NCBI GenBank assembly: GCA_022843385.1
Contig: JALHNT010000003.1
Coordinates: 124,001 to 188,000, forward strand
Source of the DNA: Anaerolineae bacterium
GTDB taxonomy: Bacteria; Chloroflexota; Anaerolineae; Aggregatilineales; Phototrophicaceae
Direction: 5' to 3'
Length of the DNA: 64,000 nucleotides
The notes under the pieces were generated by a model. That model had not been told where the DNA came from. It did no database searches and saw only the letters and a program-made list of their open reading frames with translations. Made by a program: the position numbers and the translations under genes. Below, piece after piece: positions 8,039 to 16,216 of the stretch (positions are counted from its first letter, which is position 1; each line of letters opens with the position of its first letter).

Positions 8039-9952
8039 TCAGACCTGAAGGAAACGGCTGTACAACGGTTCTTTGGGTTGGTCGCTGGTGTTGACCAGGC
8101 CGTAACCGTTGTGCATCGAGTCAGCCCAACCGTACCAGATGGCGGTCATCACTTTGCCGGCGTAAAGCGTCTTCAAACGGCGCACAAAGCTGATGGCATA
8201 ATCGCTCACCCCATCTGCCGGATCATTGTTTCGATCCAGCACCCCCCACTCGGTTATCCAGATCGGCGCACCCGGCAGCACCCGACTGTAGGCATCAACA
8301 TCCTCATCGATGGCTCCGAAGGGGCTGTACATATTCCCCAACGTCCCGCGCCCATACGAGTGAACGCCGATGCCATCGGGACGAACGTTGCTGGGCATGT
8401 TCGCCAGCGCCTCACGGGCATAGGCGCTGCCGCGCGTCGGCCCGCCCACATGCCCACCGGTGATGATGCTCACCTTGCTATCAGCGCTACGGATGGCGCG
8501 GATGGCCTCGCCGAGCATAATGCCATAGACCGAGGCTGGCATGGATACGGCGGCCTCGCCGAAACCGGCTGTGTCCTGTTCATTCCAGATCTGATAGGCA
8601 GTGACCAGTTCTTTTCCGGCGAAGCGCTGGGCGATGCGGCGGCAGAAATCGCTGTATTTGCCAATCAAATCGCGCCAGCGTCCCAGATCCATGTCCGGCC
8701 AGACGTAACCCTGTCCCTCACCGAAGGTCTGGTGCGTGAAGACGACGATGACTTTCAGCCCAGCTTTGGCGTAGCGTTCGATGAATGGGGCATAGAAACG
8801 ATAGGCAGCTTCCAGGTCGGTTGAACCCCGATCCATCGATACACTGTAGGCGAAGCGCACCCACCCCAATCCCTTCAGACGCGCCGCATCCGGTTTGCCC
8901 AGGCGGTGCAGCATGTCGAGGTTGACGCCGGTCATGTTGAGTGCCTGAATTCCCTGACCATCGTCGGCCATGAGGAATTGTGAGGCGGCGAAGCCTTCTA
9001 CCGTTTGCGGCGAGCGCAGCTTGATCCACTGATTGTCCTGCCCCACTTTCAGCAACGTGCGCCCATGCGGCTCCAGCGGTTCGGCGCGGTCAAACGGCGT
9101 CAGTTGTCCGATGACTCTGAAATCTGTCCCTGGTTTCTCGCGGATGCGCAGACCGGTAACGCTGATGCGCAGCTTGAGTCCCTGCCAGTAAATCATCATG
9201 GTCGGGTCAGCCACATCGGGCAGGGGGTAACCGGTCAGTCCGCGCCCCGGTTGCTGCACAATCAGCTTGATCGAATCGAAGGCTGAACCCGACTCGCCCA
9301 CCACATCACCTACCTTAATGCTTTGCCCCATCGTCACCCGAATGTTTTGCAGCAAGCCATAGGTCACCAGGAAGGTCTGGCCGCCGAGGTTGGTGGAGAC
9401 CTGCACATACTGACCATAACCGAGGGCGGTGGGTTGGCGCACCACGCTGGCGACAATGCCGGAGGCCGAGGCGCGGATGGTAGTGCCTTGCGGCGCGAAG
9501 ATGTCAAGACCCTCGTTCGGCTTGCCATCGGCTGCCGATCTATCGTTGAAACCGCGTGTGATACGCGGCGGTCGGGCATCGGACGGCCAATCGAGGATGA
9601 AGCGATCCGAGATGTTGCCGGGGGAAATGCGTTCGCCATAACGGTCGTTTAACTGGATGCGTTGTTGCAGGATGACGCCCAGATCAGCCGGTTGAGCACA
9701 GCGGATGACATCGACGCGGACGACCATCGGATAGACGCGCCGAATGTGCGAGAGCGCATCATTATTCAGCCAGACGCCGGGTGCCTGTACGGCGGTGACA
9801 TTGCGAAAGCGGTTGAGGTCGTTGCCGGCGGGGGAGCGCACAATTGCCACCCGTTCAAATGTCCTCGAGTAAGACTCGGCGGCGCGCAGCCAGCCCATGA
9901 AATCCAATTCCGGCAAAACCAACGCATGTGAAATCGGCGGCGGTGTTGTCAT
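8039..9952 (-). CDS. Fusion of degenerate M23 domain, SH3 domain and clan-A glycoside hydrolase
   Basis: 637 residues. Order: N-terminal 110-residue region of unknown fold; an M23/LytM-like domain (about 125-230); an SH3 domain (about 260-325, RIREKPGTDFRVIGQL); and a TIM-barrel glycosidase (about 335-637) with acid/base E458 in WNEQD and nucleophile E568 in ITEWG, as in GH5/GH39-type enzymes. In the M23 domain the metal ligands are gone: H.G.D is EGLD, the Y.H motif is TYGLL and the final H.H is S.K, so it should not bind zinc and may only bind glycan. There is no signal peptide. The ATG at 9952 is used because GGAGG lies 7 bases before it; the TTG at 9958 is too close. Monocistronic and divergent from the cyclase pair. 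Confidence 0.85.
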   Translation of the reverse strand: MTTPPPISHALVLPELDFMGWLRAAESYSRTFERVAIVRSPAGNDLNRFRNVTAVQAPGVWLNNDALSHIRRVYPMVVRVDVIRCAQPADLGVILQQRIQLNDRYGERISPGNISDRFILDWPSDARPPRITRGFNDRSAADGKPNEGLDIFAPQGTTIRASASGIVASVVRQPTALGYGQYVQVSTNLGGQTFLVTYGLLQNIRVTMGQSIKVGDVVGESGSAFDSIKLIVQQPGRGLTGYPLPDVADPTMMIYWQGLKLRISVTGLRIREKPGTDFRVIGQLTPFDRAEPLEPHGRTLLKVGQDNQWIKLRSPQTVEGFAASQFLMADDGQGIQALNMTGVNLDMLHRLGKPDAARLKGLGWVRFAYSVSMDRGSTDLEAAYRFYAPFIERYAKAGLKVIVVFTHQTFGEGQGYVWPDMDLGRWRDLIGKYSDFCRRIAQRFAGKELVTAYQIWNEQDTAGFGEAAVSMPASVYGIMLGEAIRAIRSADSKVSIITGGHVGGPTRGSAYAREALANMPSNVRPDGIGVHSYGRGTLGNMYSPFGAIDEDVDAYSRVLPGAPIWITEWGVLDRNNDPADGVSDYAISFVRRLKTLYAGKVMTAIWYGWADSMHNGYGLVNTSDQPKEPLYSRFLQV

Positions 9953-10098
9953 CCACAAACCTCCAACAAACCTTGACGGATCGAATCCGTGTGTATTGTA
10001 CGGTTTTCATAGGCGACACACCACCTGTATCCCGTACTATGCCACAGCAGAATATGAAAAACGTGCAAATTTGTCGCCATTCGGCGCTGGAACAGGTG

Positions 10099-10104
10099 TA
10101 TAAT
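10099..10104 (+). promoter_or_regulatory. -10 box (TATAAT) of the cyclase operon
   Basis: Perfect TATAAT, with a poor -35 region. It lies downstream of all ATG codons in the first cyclase frame, so transcription from here forces the TTG start at 10141. Confidence 0.5.
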
Positions 10105-10140
10105 GGCGGGTATGTTTTCATCTACCTGGAGGATTGGGCG

Positions 10141-11904
10141 TTGATACCCGACCCCACCAAAAGTTACAACCTGAATAATCCAACGGCTGACATTCTGAAG
10201 CTGCGGACACTGTTGAAAGAGGTCGCGGCTTCGCTTCAGAGCCAGCAGCAAATCTTGCAAATGCGCGGGATGAGTCTGCCACCGGGTGCGCCGCAAAACC
10301 TCGAAGCCATCGACAAGGACCTGACGATTCTGGAAAAGGCGTTGGGAAGCGAAGAGACCGAGCTGGCACAGCTTCGGGCGCTGGCTGACACCTCAGCTAT
10401 GATTAACTCGGCGCTGGACCTGGATACAGTATTCGCCCGCGCCATTGATGAAGTCATCCGGCTGACTGGCGCGGAACGGGGATACATTGTGCTGATTGAC
10501 CCGGACAACCAGGAGCTGGTTTTCCGCGTCGCCCGCGATGTCGATGTAACCCAGTCGGGTCAGATTACTTTCCAGGGCAGCCGGACGGTGCTGAACGAGG
10601 TACTATCCACTGGACAGCCCTTGTTGACTGACAATGCCTACAAAGACCCGCGCTTTCAGGATCGCATTACCGTATCGCAGCACCAGTTCCGCTCGGTCAT
10701 CTGTGCGCCACTCAATTATCGCGAACGGGTGATCGGCGCGGTCTATGTCGATAACCGGTTGCTGGCCGGTATTTTCACTGAGCGTGAGCGGGATATTCTG
10801 ACAGCTTTCGCTAACCAGATGGCCGTCGCCATCGAGAATGCGCGTCTGTTCAAGCGGGTTCAGGCGAACTTGGCCGAGATCACCGAATTGAGCGAAGTGA
10901 TGTCGAATGTCTTCGGCTCAATCGGCAGTGGCGTCATTACCACGGATGCCACCGAAACGGTGCAGACCTTTAATCCGGCGGCAGCGGCCATCCTGGAAAT
11001 CGAGCCGGAGCAGGCGTTGGGGCGTCCGATTGATCGGGTTCTGCCAGAACTGAGCGATGAGTATCTGGACTCGGTGCGGGTGGATGACCAGCGCCAGATG
11101 TATGAAACCGAACTGCGCGGCCAGGCAGCTAACAAAGCGTTGCGTGTGAACCTGACCCCCTTGAAAGATGCCAACAATCAGCAGACTCAGGGCGTAGCGG
11201 TGGTGGTCGATGATCTGACACAGCAGCGCGCACGCGATCAGAAACTGAACATTCTCAACCGCTATCTGCCACCCGGTTTGGTCAAGAACATCGATCAGAT
11301 TTCCGGACTGGCGCTGGGTGGTGAACGGCGCGAGCTGACCTGCATGTATGTTGATGTGCGCGGCTTTGCCACCTTCCCGCCGGACTTACGCCCGCGCGAA
11401 GTGATGGAATTCCTCAATGAGTATTTCTCCGTCGCTGCGCGCTGCATCAACGACACCGAGGGTGTCATCGACAAGTACATGGGGACTGAGGTGATGGTGT
11501 TGTATAACACCCAGTTGAATCCCCAACCGGATCACTCGGCGCGGGCGATTGAAGCGGCACTGCTGATGCGGGAAGCCTATGCCGAACTCTATGCGCGGCA
11601 GGGCATTCAGCCGGAGTTCCCCTATTATCGCATCGGCGTTCACACCGGCATCGCCACGACGGGCAACGTCGGCAGCGTCAACCGCCGTGACTTCACCGCG
11701 CTGGGTGACACCATCAATCTGGCGCACCGGCTGCTGGAGAATGCTGGCATGGGGCAGGTCATCGTCAGCGAGGAATGCTGCCAGCACGCGAAGACGGTTC
11801 TGGGTGGGTTGCCGTCTGAGATTTATCTGGAAGCGCGGAACCCGATTAAAGCCAAGGGCCGCGAGCAATGGACGACTGTCTACGAGGTGTTTAGAAACTC
11901 ATGA
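10141..11904 (+). CDS. GAF-PAS class III nucleotidyl cyclase homolog, nucleotide-half type (C2-like)
   Basis: 587 residues: coiled-coil N-terminus with motif LQMRGMSLPPGAP, GAF (about 84-235), PAS (about 250-360), class III cyclase domain (about 395-587). First metal Asp D405 (YVDVRGF) is present, but the second metal Asp is Thr (T449, KYMGTEV). Adenine-site K445, class IIIb Thr T519 and transition-state N526 and R530 (NLAHR) are kept. Alone it should not bind both metals. A TTG start follows GGAGG by 8 bases and TATAAT by 36 bases; the open frame upstream overlaps the divergent gene. The stop overlaps the next start by 4 bases (ATGA). GAF and PAS imply control by a small ligand or redox signal. 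Probable cytoplasmic cAMP or cGMP synthesis together with the next protein. Confidence 0.9.
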   Translation: MIPDPTKSYNLNNPTADILKLRTLLKEVAASLQSQQQILQMRGMSLPPGAPQNLEAIDKDLTILEKALGSEETELAQLRALADTSAMINSALDLDTVFARAIDEVIRLTGAERGYIVLIDPDNQELVFRVARDVDVTQSGQITFQGSRTVLNEVLSTGQPLLTDNAYKDPRFQDRITVSQHQFRSVICAPLNYRERVIGAVYVDNRLLAGIFTERERDILTAFANQMAVAIENARLFKRVQANLAEITELSEVMSNVFGSIGSGVITTDATETVQTFNPAAAAILEIEPEQALGRPIDRVLPELSDEYLDSVRVDDQRQMYETELRGQAANKALRVNLTPLKDANNQQTQGVAVVVDDLTQQRARDQKLNILNRYLPPGLVKNIDQISGLALGGERRELTCMYVDVRGFATFPPDLRPREVMEFLNEYFSVAARCINDTEGVIDKYMGTEVMVLYNTQLNPQPDHSARAIEAALLMREAYAELYARQGIQPEFPYYRIGVHTGIATTGNVGSVNRRDFTALGDTINLAHRLLENAGMGQVIVSEECCQHAKTVLGGLPSEIYLEARNPIKAKGREQWTTVYEVFRNS

Positions 11905-13697
11905 TGAACGATGCCACAACGGATCGCTTCCGCGCTGCGCGCCAGAATGCTCAGGAGACGATGCGCCATCTGATCCAGCGCACCACTGAGACGATTGACC
12001 TGCTCCGTACCCAACGCGATATGCTGCGCCAACGGGGGATGAATCTACCAGCCAACTCGCTGGATACGCTGAAGTCGATGAAGAGTGGGCTGGAAAAGCT
12101 CAACAACAACATCACCAGTTCGCTGGTTGAACTTAAGCAACTTCGTGAACTGGTCAACACGGCCTCGGTCATCAACTCGTCGCTCGATACCCAGGATGTA
12201 CTCGATCAGGTGATGGATACTGTCGTCCGCATCACTGGTGCTGAACGTGGCTATATTGCCCTCATCAATCGTGAGACGGGTGAGATGGAATACCCGGTAC
12301 GGCGCGGCATTGACCAGGATCAGATGCAGGGCGATTTAGTGGTCAGCAGCACGGTGGTCAAGAAAGTGGTGCAGACCGGCGAAGGCATCCTGACCGAGAG
12401 CGCGATGGATGATGAGCGTTTTCAGGGTGCCCACAGCGTCATCAATCTCAAGCTGCGCAGCATCCTCTCAGTGCCGCTGCGGGTGCGGGAAGAGATCATC
12501 GGCGCGGTGTACTGCGATAACCGTATCCAGACTGGCCTCTTCAAACCCCATGACCTCAACTTGCTCAAGGCCTTCGGCAATCAGGCGGCTGTCGCTATCG
12601 ATAATGCACGACTGTTCGCCAGCCTCGAAACGCAGATCAAGCAGATGACCGAGACGCGCGATCTGATGACGAACATCTTCGCTTCGATTGCCAGCGGCGT
12701 CATCACCTTGAATCGTGCCGAACGAGTGACTGACTGTAATCAGGCGGCTCAGACGATCCTCAATATTTCGCGCGAGAACTTGATGAGTTGCCATTTGCTG
12801 GAGGCGTTCCCTGGCCTCGACGGCGATTTTGCTGAAGCGCTGCGTGTGGTGCGTGAAGGTGGGGAAAGCGAACTGCTGGTGCTGCAACCCGAACTGCCGG
12901 AGCTGGGACGCCGCCATTGGAACGTGGTGGTCAGCCCGCTGCGCGATGACGAAGGCGTGGTGCAGGGTGCGACCATCGTGATTGATGATCTGACCGAAAT
13001 TCACCAGCTTGAAGAGAAGCTGGGTAAAGCCGGCAATTATCTGAAGATTCGTCTGGATAACCTGCGCGATGTCAGCGATCTGGAGATGGGTGGTCAGGAG
13101 CGCGAGATCAGTGTGCTGCATTGCGATGTGCGTGGCTTCACCCGCTTCAGCGAACAGCTTGACCCGCAGCAGTTGATGGAGATCATCAATCGTTACATGA
13201 GCCTCTCCAGCGACGCCATCAATTTCTACAATGGCGTGGTCGATAAGTATATGGGTGATGCTGTGACTGGTATGTTCAACACCCAGTTCAACCCCAACGA
13301 GGATCATGCGCTGCGGGCGGTGCGCGCTGCCATGCATATGAAGCTCGATCTACTGGCGCTGCATGAAGAACTGCCTCCGACGCAGCAGTTGTTTTACGGC
13401 ATCGGCATCCACACGGGCAGTGCCGTGGTCGGCAACATCGGCGGTACGGATCGTAAGGATTTCGGTGCGCTGGGTGATGCGCCGGAGATCGCCAAGCTGC
13501 TGCAGGAAAATGCCGAAAAAGGTGAAGTCCTCATCAGTCCAGCAACCTATGAGCTGGTTCGCGATTACTATGAATGCGAGGCACTGGAACCGCGCAAGAC
13601 CAAAGGCCACGACGAACTTACTCTGATGTACCGGGTGTTGAAGCACAAGCGTCGACAGACCACTGAGATGGATACGCTCAATCTGGAAAACGTCTAA
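11901..13697 (+). CDS. GAF-PAS class III nucleotidyl cyclase homolog, metal-half type (C1-like)
   Basis: 598 residues, paralog of the preceding protein with the same order: coiled coil with LRQRGMNLPANS, GAF (about 90-238), PAS (about 250-365), cyclase domain (about 400-598). Both metal Asp are present (D409 in HCDVRGF, D453 in KYMGDAV), but the positions of the class IIIb Thr, the transition-state Asn and the Arg are G522, E529 and L533 (in FGALGDAPEIAKLL). Alone it should not complete catalysis. It overlaps the upstream gene by ATGA, so equal amounts are expected. With the first protein it would make one complete site per heterodimer; a homodimer of either would have none. Substrate choice (ATP or GTP) is likely ATP from K445 and T519 of the partner, an inference. 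Confidence 0.9.
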   Translation: MMNDATTDRFRAARQNAQETMRHLIQRTTETIDLLRTQRDMLRQRGMNLPANSLDTLKSMKSGLEKLNNNITSSLVELKQLRELVNTASVINSSLDTQDVLDQVMDTVVRITGAERGYIALINRETGEMEYPVRRGIDQDQMQGDLVVSSTVVKKVVQTGEGILTESAMDDERFQGAHSVINLKLRSILSVPLRVREEIIGAVYCDNRIQTGLFKPHDLNLLKAFGNQAAVAIDNARLFASLETQIKQMTETRDLMTNIFASIASGVITLNRAERVTDCNQAAQTILNISRENLMSCHLLEAFPGLDGDFAEALRVVREGGESELLVLQPELPELGRRHWNVVVSPLRDDEGVVQGATIVIDDLTEIHQLEEKLGKAGNYLKIRLDNLRDVSDLEMGGQEREISVLHCDVRGFTRFSEQLDPQQLMEIINRYMSLSSDAINFYNGVVDKYMGDAVTGMFNTQFNPNEDHALRAVRAAMHMKLDLLALHEELPPTQQLFYGIGIHTGSAVVGNIGGTDRKDFGALGDAPEIAKLLQENAEKGEVLISPATYELVRDYYECEALEPRKTKGHDELTLMYRVLKHKRRQTTEMDTLNLENV

Positions 13698-13721
13698 GCG
13701 GCATCAGATCGGCGTGCGAGG

Positions 13722-14552
13722 ATGTATCGACTGCTGCAACCGGCTGCTCCCCTAAGACCGTATGTCGAGTGTTACTGGATTGCCCGGAGTTCGGCGCAGC
13801 CCGCGACGCTCTCCGAGAGCATCTTTGTAGATGGCAAAGCTGACATCCTCTTTAACTTCGGTGCCGCTTACCAGCGCCGCTATCTCAGCGCAGCCAGCAG
13901 CGATGAGCTGTCTTTTTCCAATCTTGATGGACAGCGCGATTACCCACTGGCGATTGCCCAGTCCGGGCATATTCATCTGGTCGCTGTTCGTTTCCGTCCA
14001 GGTGGACTCTCGGCGTTTCTGCGCCTGCCCATTCATGAACTGTCCAATCTGGCGGTAGACCTGGCCTGTCTGTTCGGCGCGGAAATACGGGAACTGGAAG
14101 GGCGCCTGTATGATGCCGCCGATCAACCGGACGAACAGCGCCGTCTGCTCGATCAATTCCTGCTGCGACACTTGGCTGTGCCGGTCAGTCATGAGAGTGC
14201 GCGGGCCGTCGCCGCCTATCTGGAGCGGGGGATGCTGCGCGTGACAGATGTCAGCCGCGCGGTAGGTTATTCGGTGCGTACAGTGGATCGTTTATTCCGC
14301 CAGCATTATGGCATTTCGCCTAAATTTTATGCCCGAGTGCTGCGCTTTCAGGCGGCGTTGGGACGGCTGGCTGCGAATCCCGATGGTGCAACCCTGGCAC
14401 AGATCGCCTTTGATTGCGGCTATTACGATCAGTCGCATTTCACGCGAGAGTTCCTGGCGTTCGCTGGTGATACCCCGGAGCGTTACCGCATGCTAATGGT
14501 TGCACGCGCCGCTGAACCACCACCGAATCTCGCCTCGGTCATGGGGAACTGA
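13722..14552 (+). CDS. AraC-family transcriptional regulator with DUF6597-type N-terminus
   Basis: 276 residues. The N-terminal half begins LLQPAAPLRPYVECYW, typical of DUF6597 sensor domains. The C-terminal half has the two AraC helix-turn-helix motifs: DVSRAVGYSVRTVDRLFRQ near 185-205 and IAFDCGYYDQSHFTREF near 230-246, then FAGDTPERYR. It starts 22 bases after the cyclase operon and may be co-transcribed, which could place it under or beside a cyclic-nucleotide response, but nothing in the sequence shows a cyclic-nucleotide site. Targets unknown. It ends 4 bases from the convergent holA gene. Confidence 0.9.
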   Translation: MYRLLQPAAPLRPYVECYWIARSSAQPATLSESIFVDGKADILFNFGAAYQRRYLSAASSDELSFSNLDGQRDYPLAIAQSGHIHLVAVRFRPGGLSAFLRLPIHELSNLAVDLACLFGAEIRELEGRLYDAADQPDEQRRLLDQFLLRHLAVPVSHESARAVAAYLERGMLRVTDVSRAVGYSVRTVDRLFRQHYGISPKFYARVLRFQAALGRLAANPDGATLAQIAFDCGYYDQSHFTREFLAFAGDTPERYRMLMVARAAEPPPNLASVMGN

Positions 14553-14556
14553 ACGG

Positions 14557-15549
14557 CTACTTAGCCAGCCCGGCCACCAACAGATCGAGTGCGAGCTGAG
14601 GTTCGATCCGTCCGGTCTTCATACGGATATCATAATCCAACAGGCTTCGATAGATCTGTTCCAACTGAGCGAGGGTGAAGGCGCGCGCCTGGCGGGCGGT
14701 TTTGTCGGCCACGAATGGCTTCATCCCCAGTGCACCAGCCATCTGCTTGGGTGCGCCACCGGCCACCAGATATTCCTTGACGGTCAACAGCAGGCGGAAC
14801 TGGCGCACAATCATGCCATAGAGCTTGAAAGGGTCATTGTCTTTTTCCATGAGCAGGCGATGCAGCATATGCAGCGCAGCGTTGGCGCGGCCCTCGGCTA
14901 ATGCGTCCACCATATCGAAGAGACGCGCTTCGGCCACATACGGAGTCAGCAGCGCCACATCATCTTCCGTGATCGGGCGTTCCTGATTGACATAACTGAC
15001 CAGCTTGATGAGTTCGTTATCGGCGCGGCGCAGATCATTGCCGGTGATGGTCGCCAGCGCTGCCGCTGCCTGTGGATCGATGGATGACTCATAGACCTCG
15101 CGCGCCCGCCGCATAATCCAGTTGCTGCTGTCGCCGCCCAGATGAAAACTCTTCTCGTAACCGCCGGGCAGTTCTTTCGCTAGCTTCAGAATCTTGTTCG
15201 AGTCCGGCAGCATCTCACGCTCGATGAAGATCAGCCGCGCCCAATCGGGCAGGTTAGGGAGCGCTGACAGGAGTTGTTCGACAGCCTTCTTGCCTGTCTC
15301 GCCTGCGCCTTTGCGCGTGATCCATCCCAACATCCCTTTGACGAACACGACCCGCCGATCCGCCAGGAAAGGATACGAACTGACCGCATTCAGGACTTCG
15401 GCCACTGATGCCTGTTCGCCGTCGAATTCGCTGGTGTTCAGATCGGCATTCTCGCCAGACATCCTGCTACGCAGATTGGTGATTTCCTGTTCGAGGGTGA
15501 AGTCATCATCGCCATGCAGGATGTAGAAGGTTTTAACCGGCTGGCTCAT
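14557..15549 (-). CDS. holA: DNA polymerase III delta subunit
   Basis: 330 residues, the normal length for HolA, the clamp-loader subunit that opens the beta sliding clamp. The N-terminus FYILHGDDDFTLEQEITNLR, the clamp-opening region VLNAVSSYPFLADRRVVFVK and the C-terminal helical collar (LARQAR..TLAQLEQIYRSLLD...IKTG-type pattern, here YDIRMKTGRIEPQLALDLL) identify it. It is an AAA+ fold without a working P-loop, as in the family. It is 1 base downstream of the DUF6391 gene and surely co-transcribed with it. Confidence 0.93.
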   Translation of the reverse strand: MSQPVKTFYILHGDDDFTLEQEITNLRSRMSGENADLNTSEFDGEQASVAEVLNAVSSYPFLADRRVVFVKGMLGWITRKGAGETGKKAVEQLLSALPNLPDWARLIFIEREMLPDSNKILKLAKELPGGYEKSFHLGGDSSNWIMRRAREVYESSIDPQAAAALATITGNDLRRADNELIKLVSYVNQERPITEDDVALLTPYVAEARLFDMVDALAEGRANAALHMLHRLLMEKDNDPFKLYGMIVRQFRLLLTVKEYLVAGGAPKQMAGALGMKPFVADKTARQARAFTLAQLEQIYRSLLDYDIRMKTGRIEPQLALDLLVAGLAK

Positions 15550-15550
15550 C

Positions 15551-16096
15551 TCAGCCTCGCTGGGTGTTGACGCGGTGGACGATGAGTGTTCCGCTGAAAG
15601 GGATGTGAACTTCCCGTCGGCTGACGCTGACTACTTCCAGATCGCCGGGATCGCCTGCGGTTGTGAAATGCTGTTGCAGCCGCATTCCCAGCAGCGGCCC
15701 ATACAGGATGGCACCCATCATCATCAGCATGACCAGCGGCATCCGGTCAACCGCGCGGCGCCGGCTGCTACCAGCCATACCCACCAGGCCGATCAGACTC
15801 GCCATGAAGCCAGTGGTCAGCAGATTGGTGCCGCAGTTCGGATGCACCGCCAGTTGGTGTTCGCCGTTGCGCATCCGCCGCAGCGCTTCCTGAGCCGCGC
15901 GCTCCAGCGCATCGGTTGGCACATCGCCCAGGATGACGAATCCGCTGTCATCGCTACGTCCGCTCAGGCGATAGCGGCGCGGCGTGAGCAGGGTGATGGT
16001 GGCGTGTTCCAATCCATGATTACGACGGGTGCGTCGAATGTATGGAATGTTCAACAGGGGGTGAGCCAGTTGGGCCAGCGCTTCTAGCATATCCAA
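15551..16096 (-). CDS. DUF6391 family membrane protein
   Basis: 181 residues. A conserved block RRNHGLEHATITLLTPRR, then HPNCGTNLLTTGFMASLIGL with two hydrophobic segments around 105-150 match DUF6391 as I know it. The His and Cys residues in GLEHAT and HPNCGTN could bind metal; this is a guess. Function unknown. It sits directly before holA and is divergent from the PPC protein gene. Confidence 0.7.
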   Translation of the reverse strand: MDMLEALAQLAHPLLNIPYIRRTRRNHGLEHATITLLTPRRYRLSGRSDDSGFVILGDVPTDALERAAQEALRRMRNGEHQLAVHPNCGTNLLTTGFMASLIGLVGMAGSSRRRAVDRMPLVMLMMMGAILYGPLLGMRLQQHFTTAGDPGDLEVVSVSRREVHIPFSGTLIVHRVNTQRG

Positions 16097-16216
16097 TTGC
16101 TTTCATGAGATTCTGTTTCAGAAATGTATCACGTTTGAAAGATGACTGCCAGCCTCATGCAGGATTGCTATTTTCCGTTACAATGGTTAGCGATGAACCA
16201 GATAAGGATGACATAC

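Noticed and set aside
9928-10140. Longer N-terminus of the first cyclase
   Set aside because: It would begin upstream of the TATAAT and overlap the divergent gene; the paralog aligns from the TTG start.
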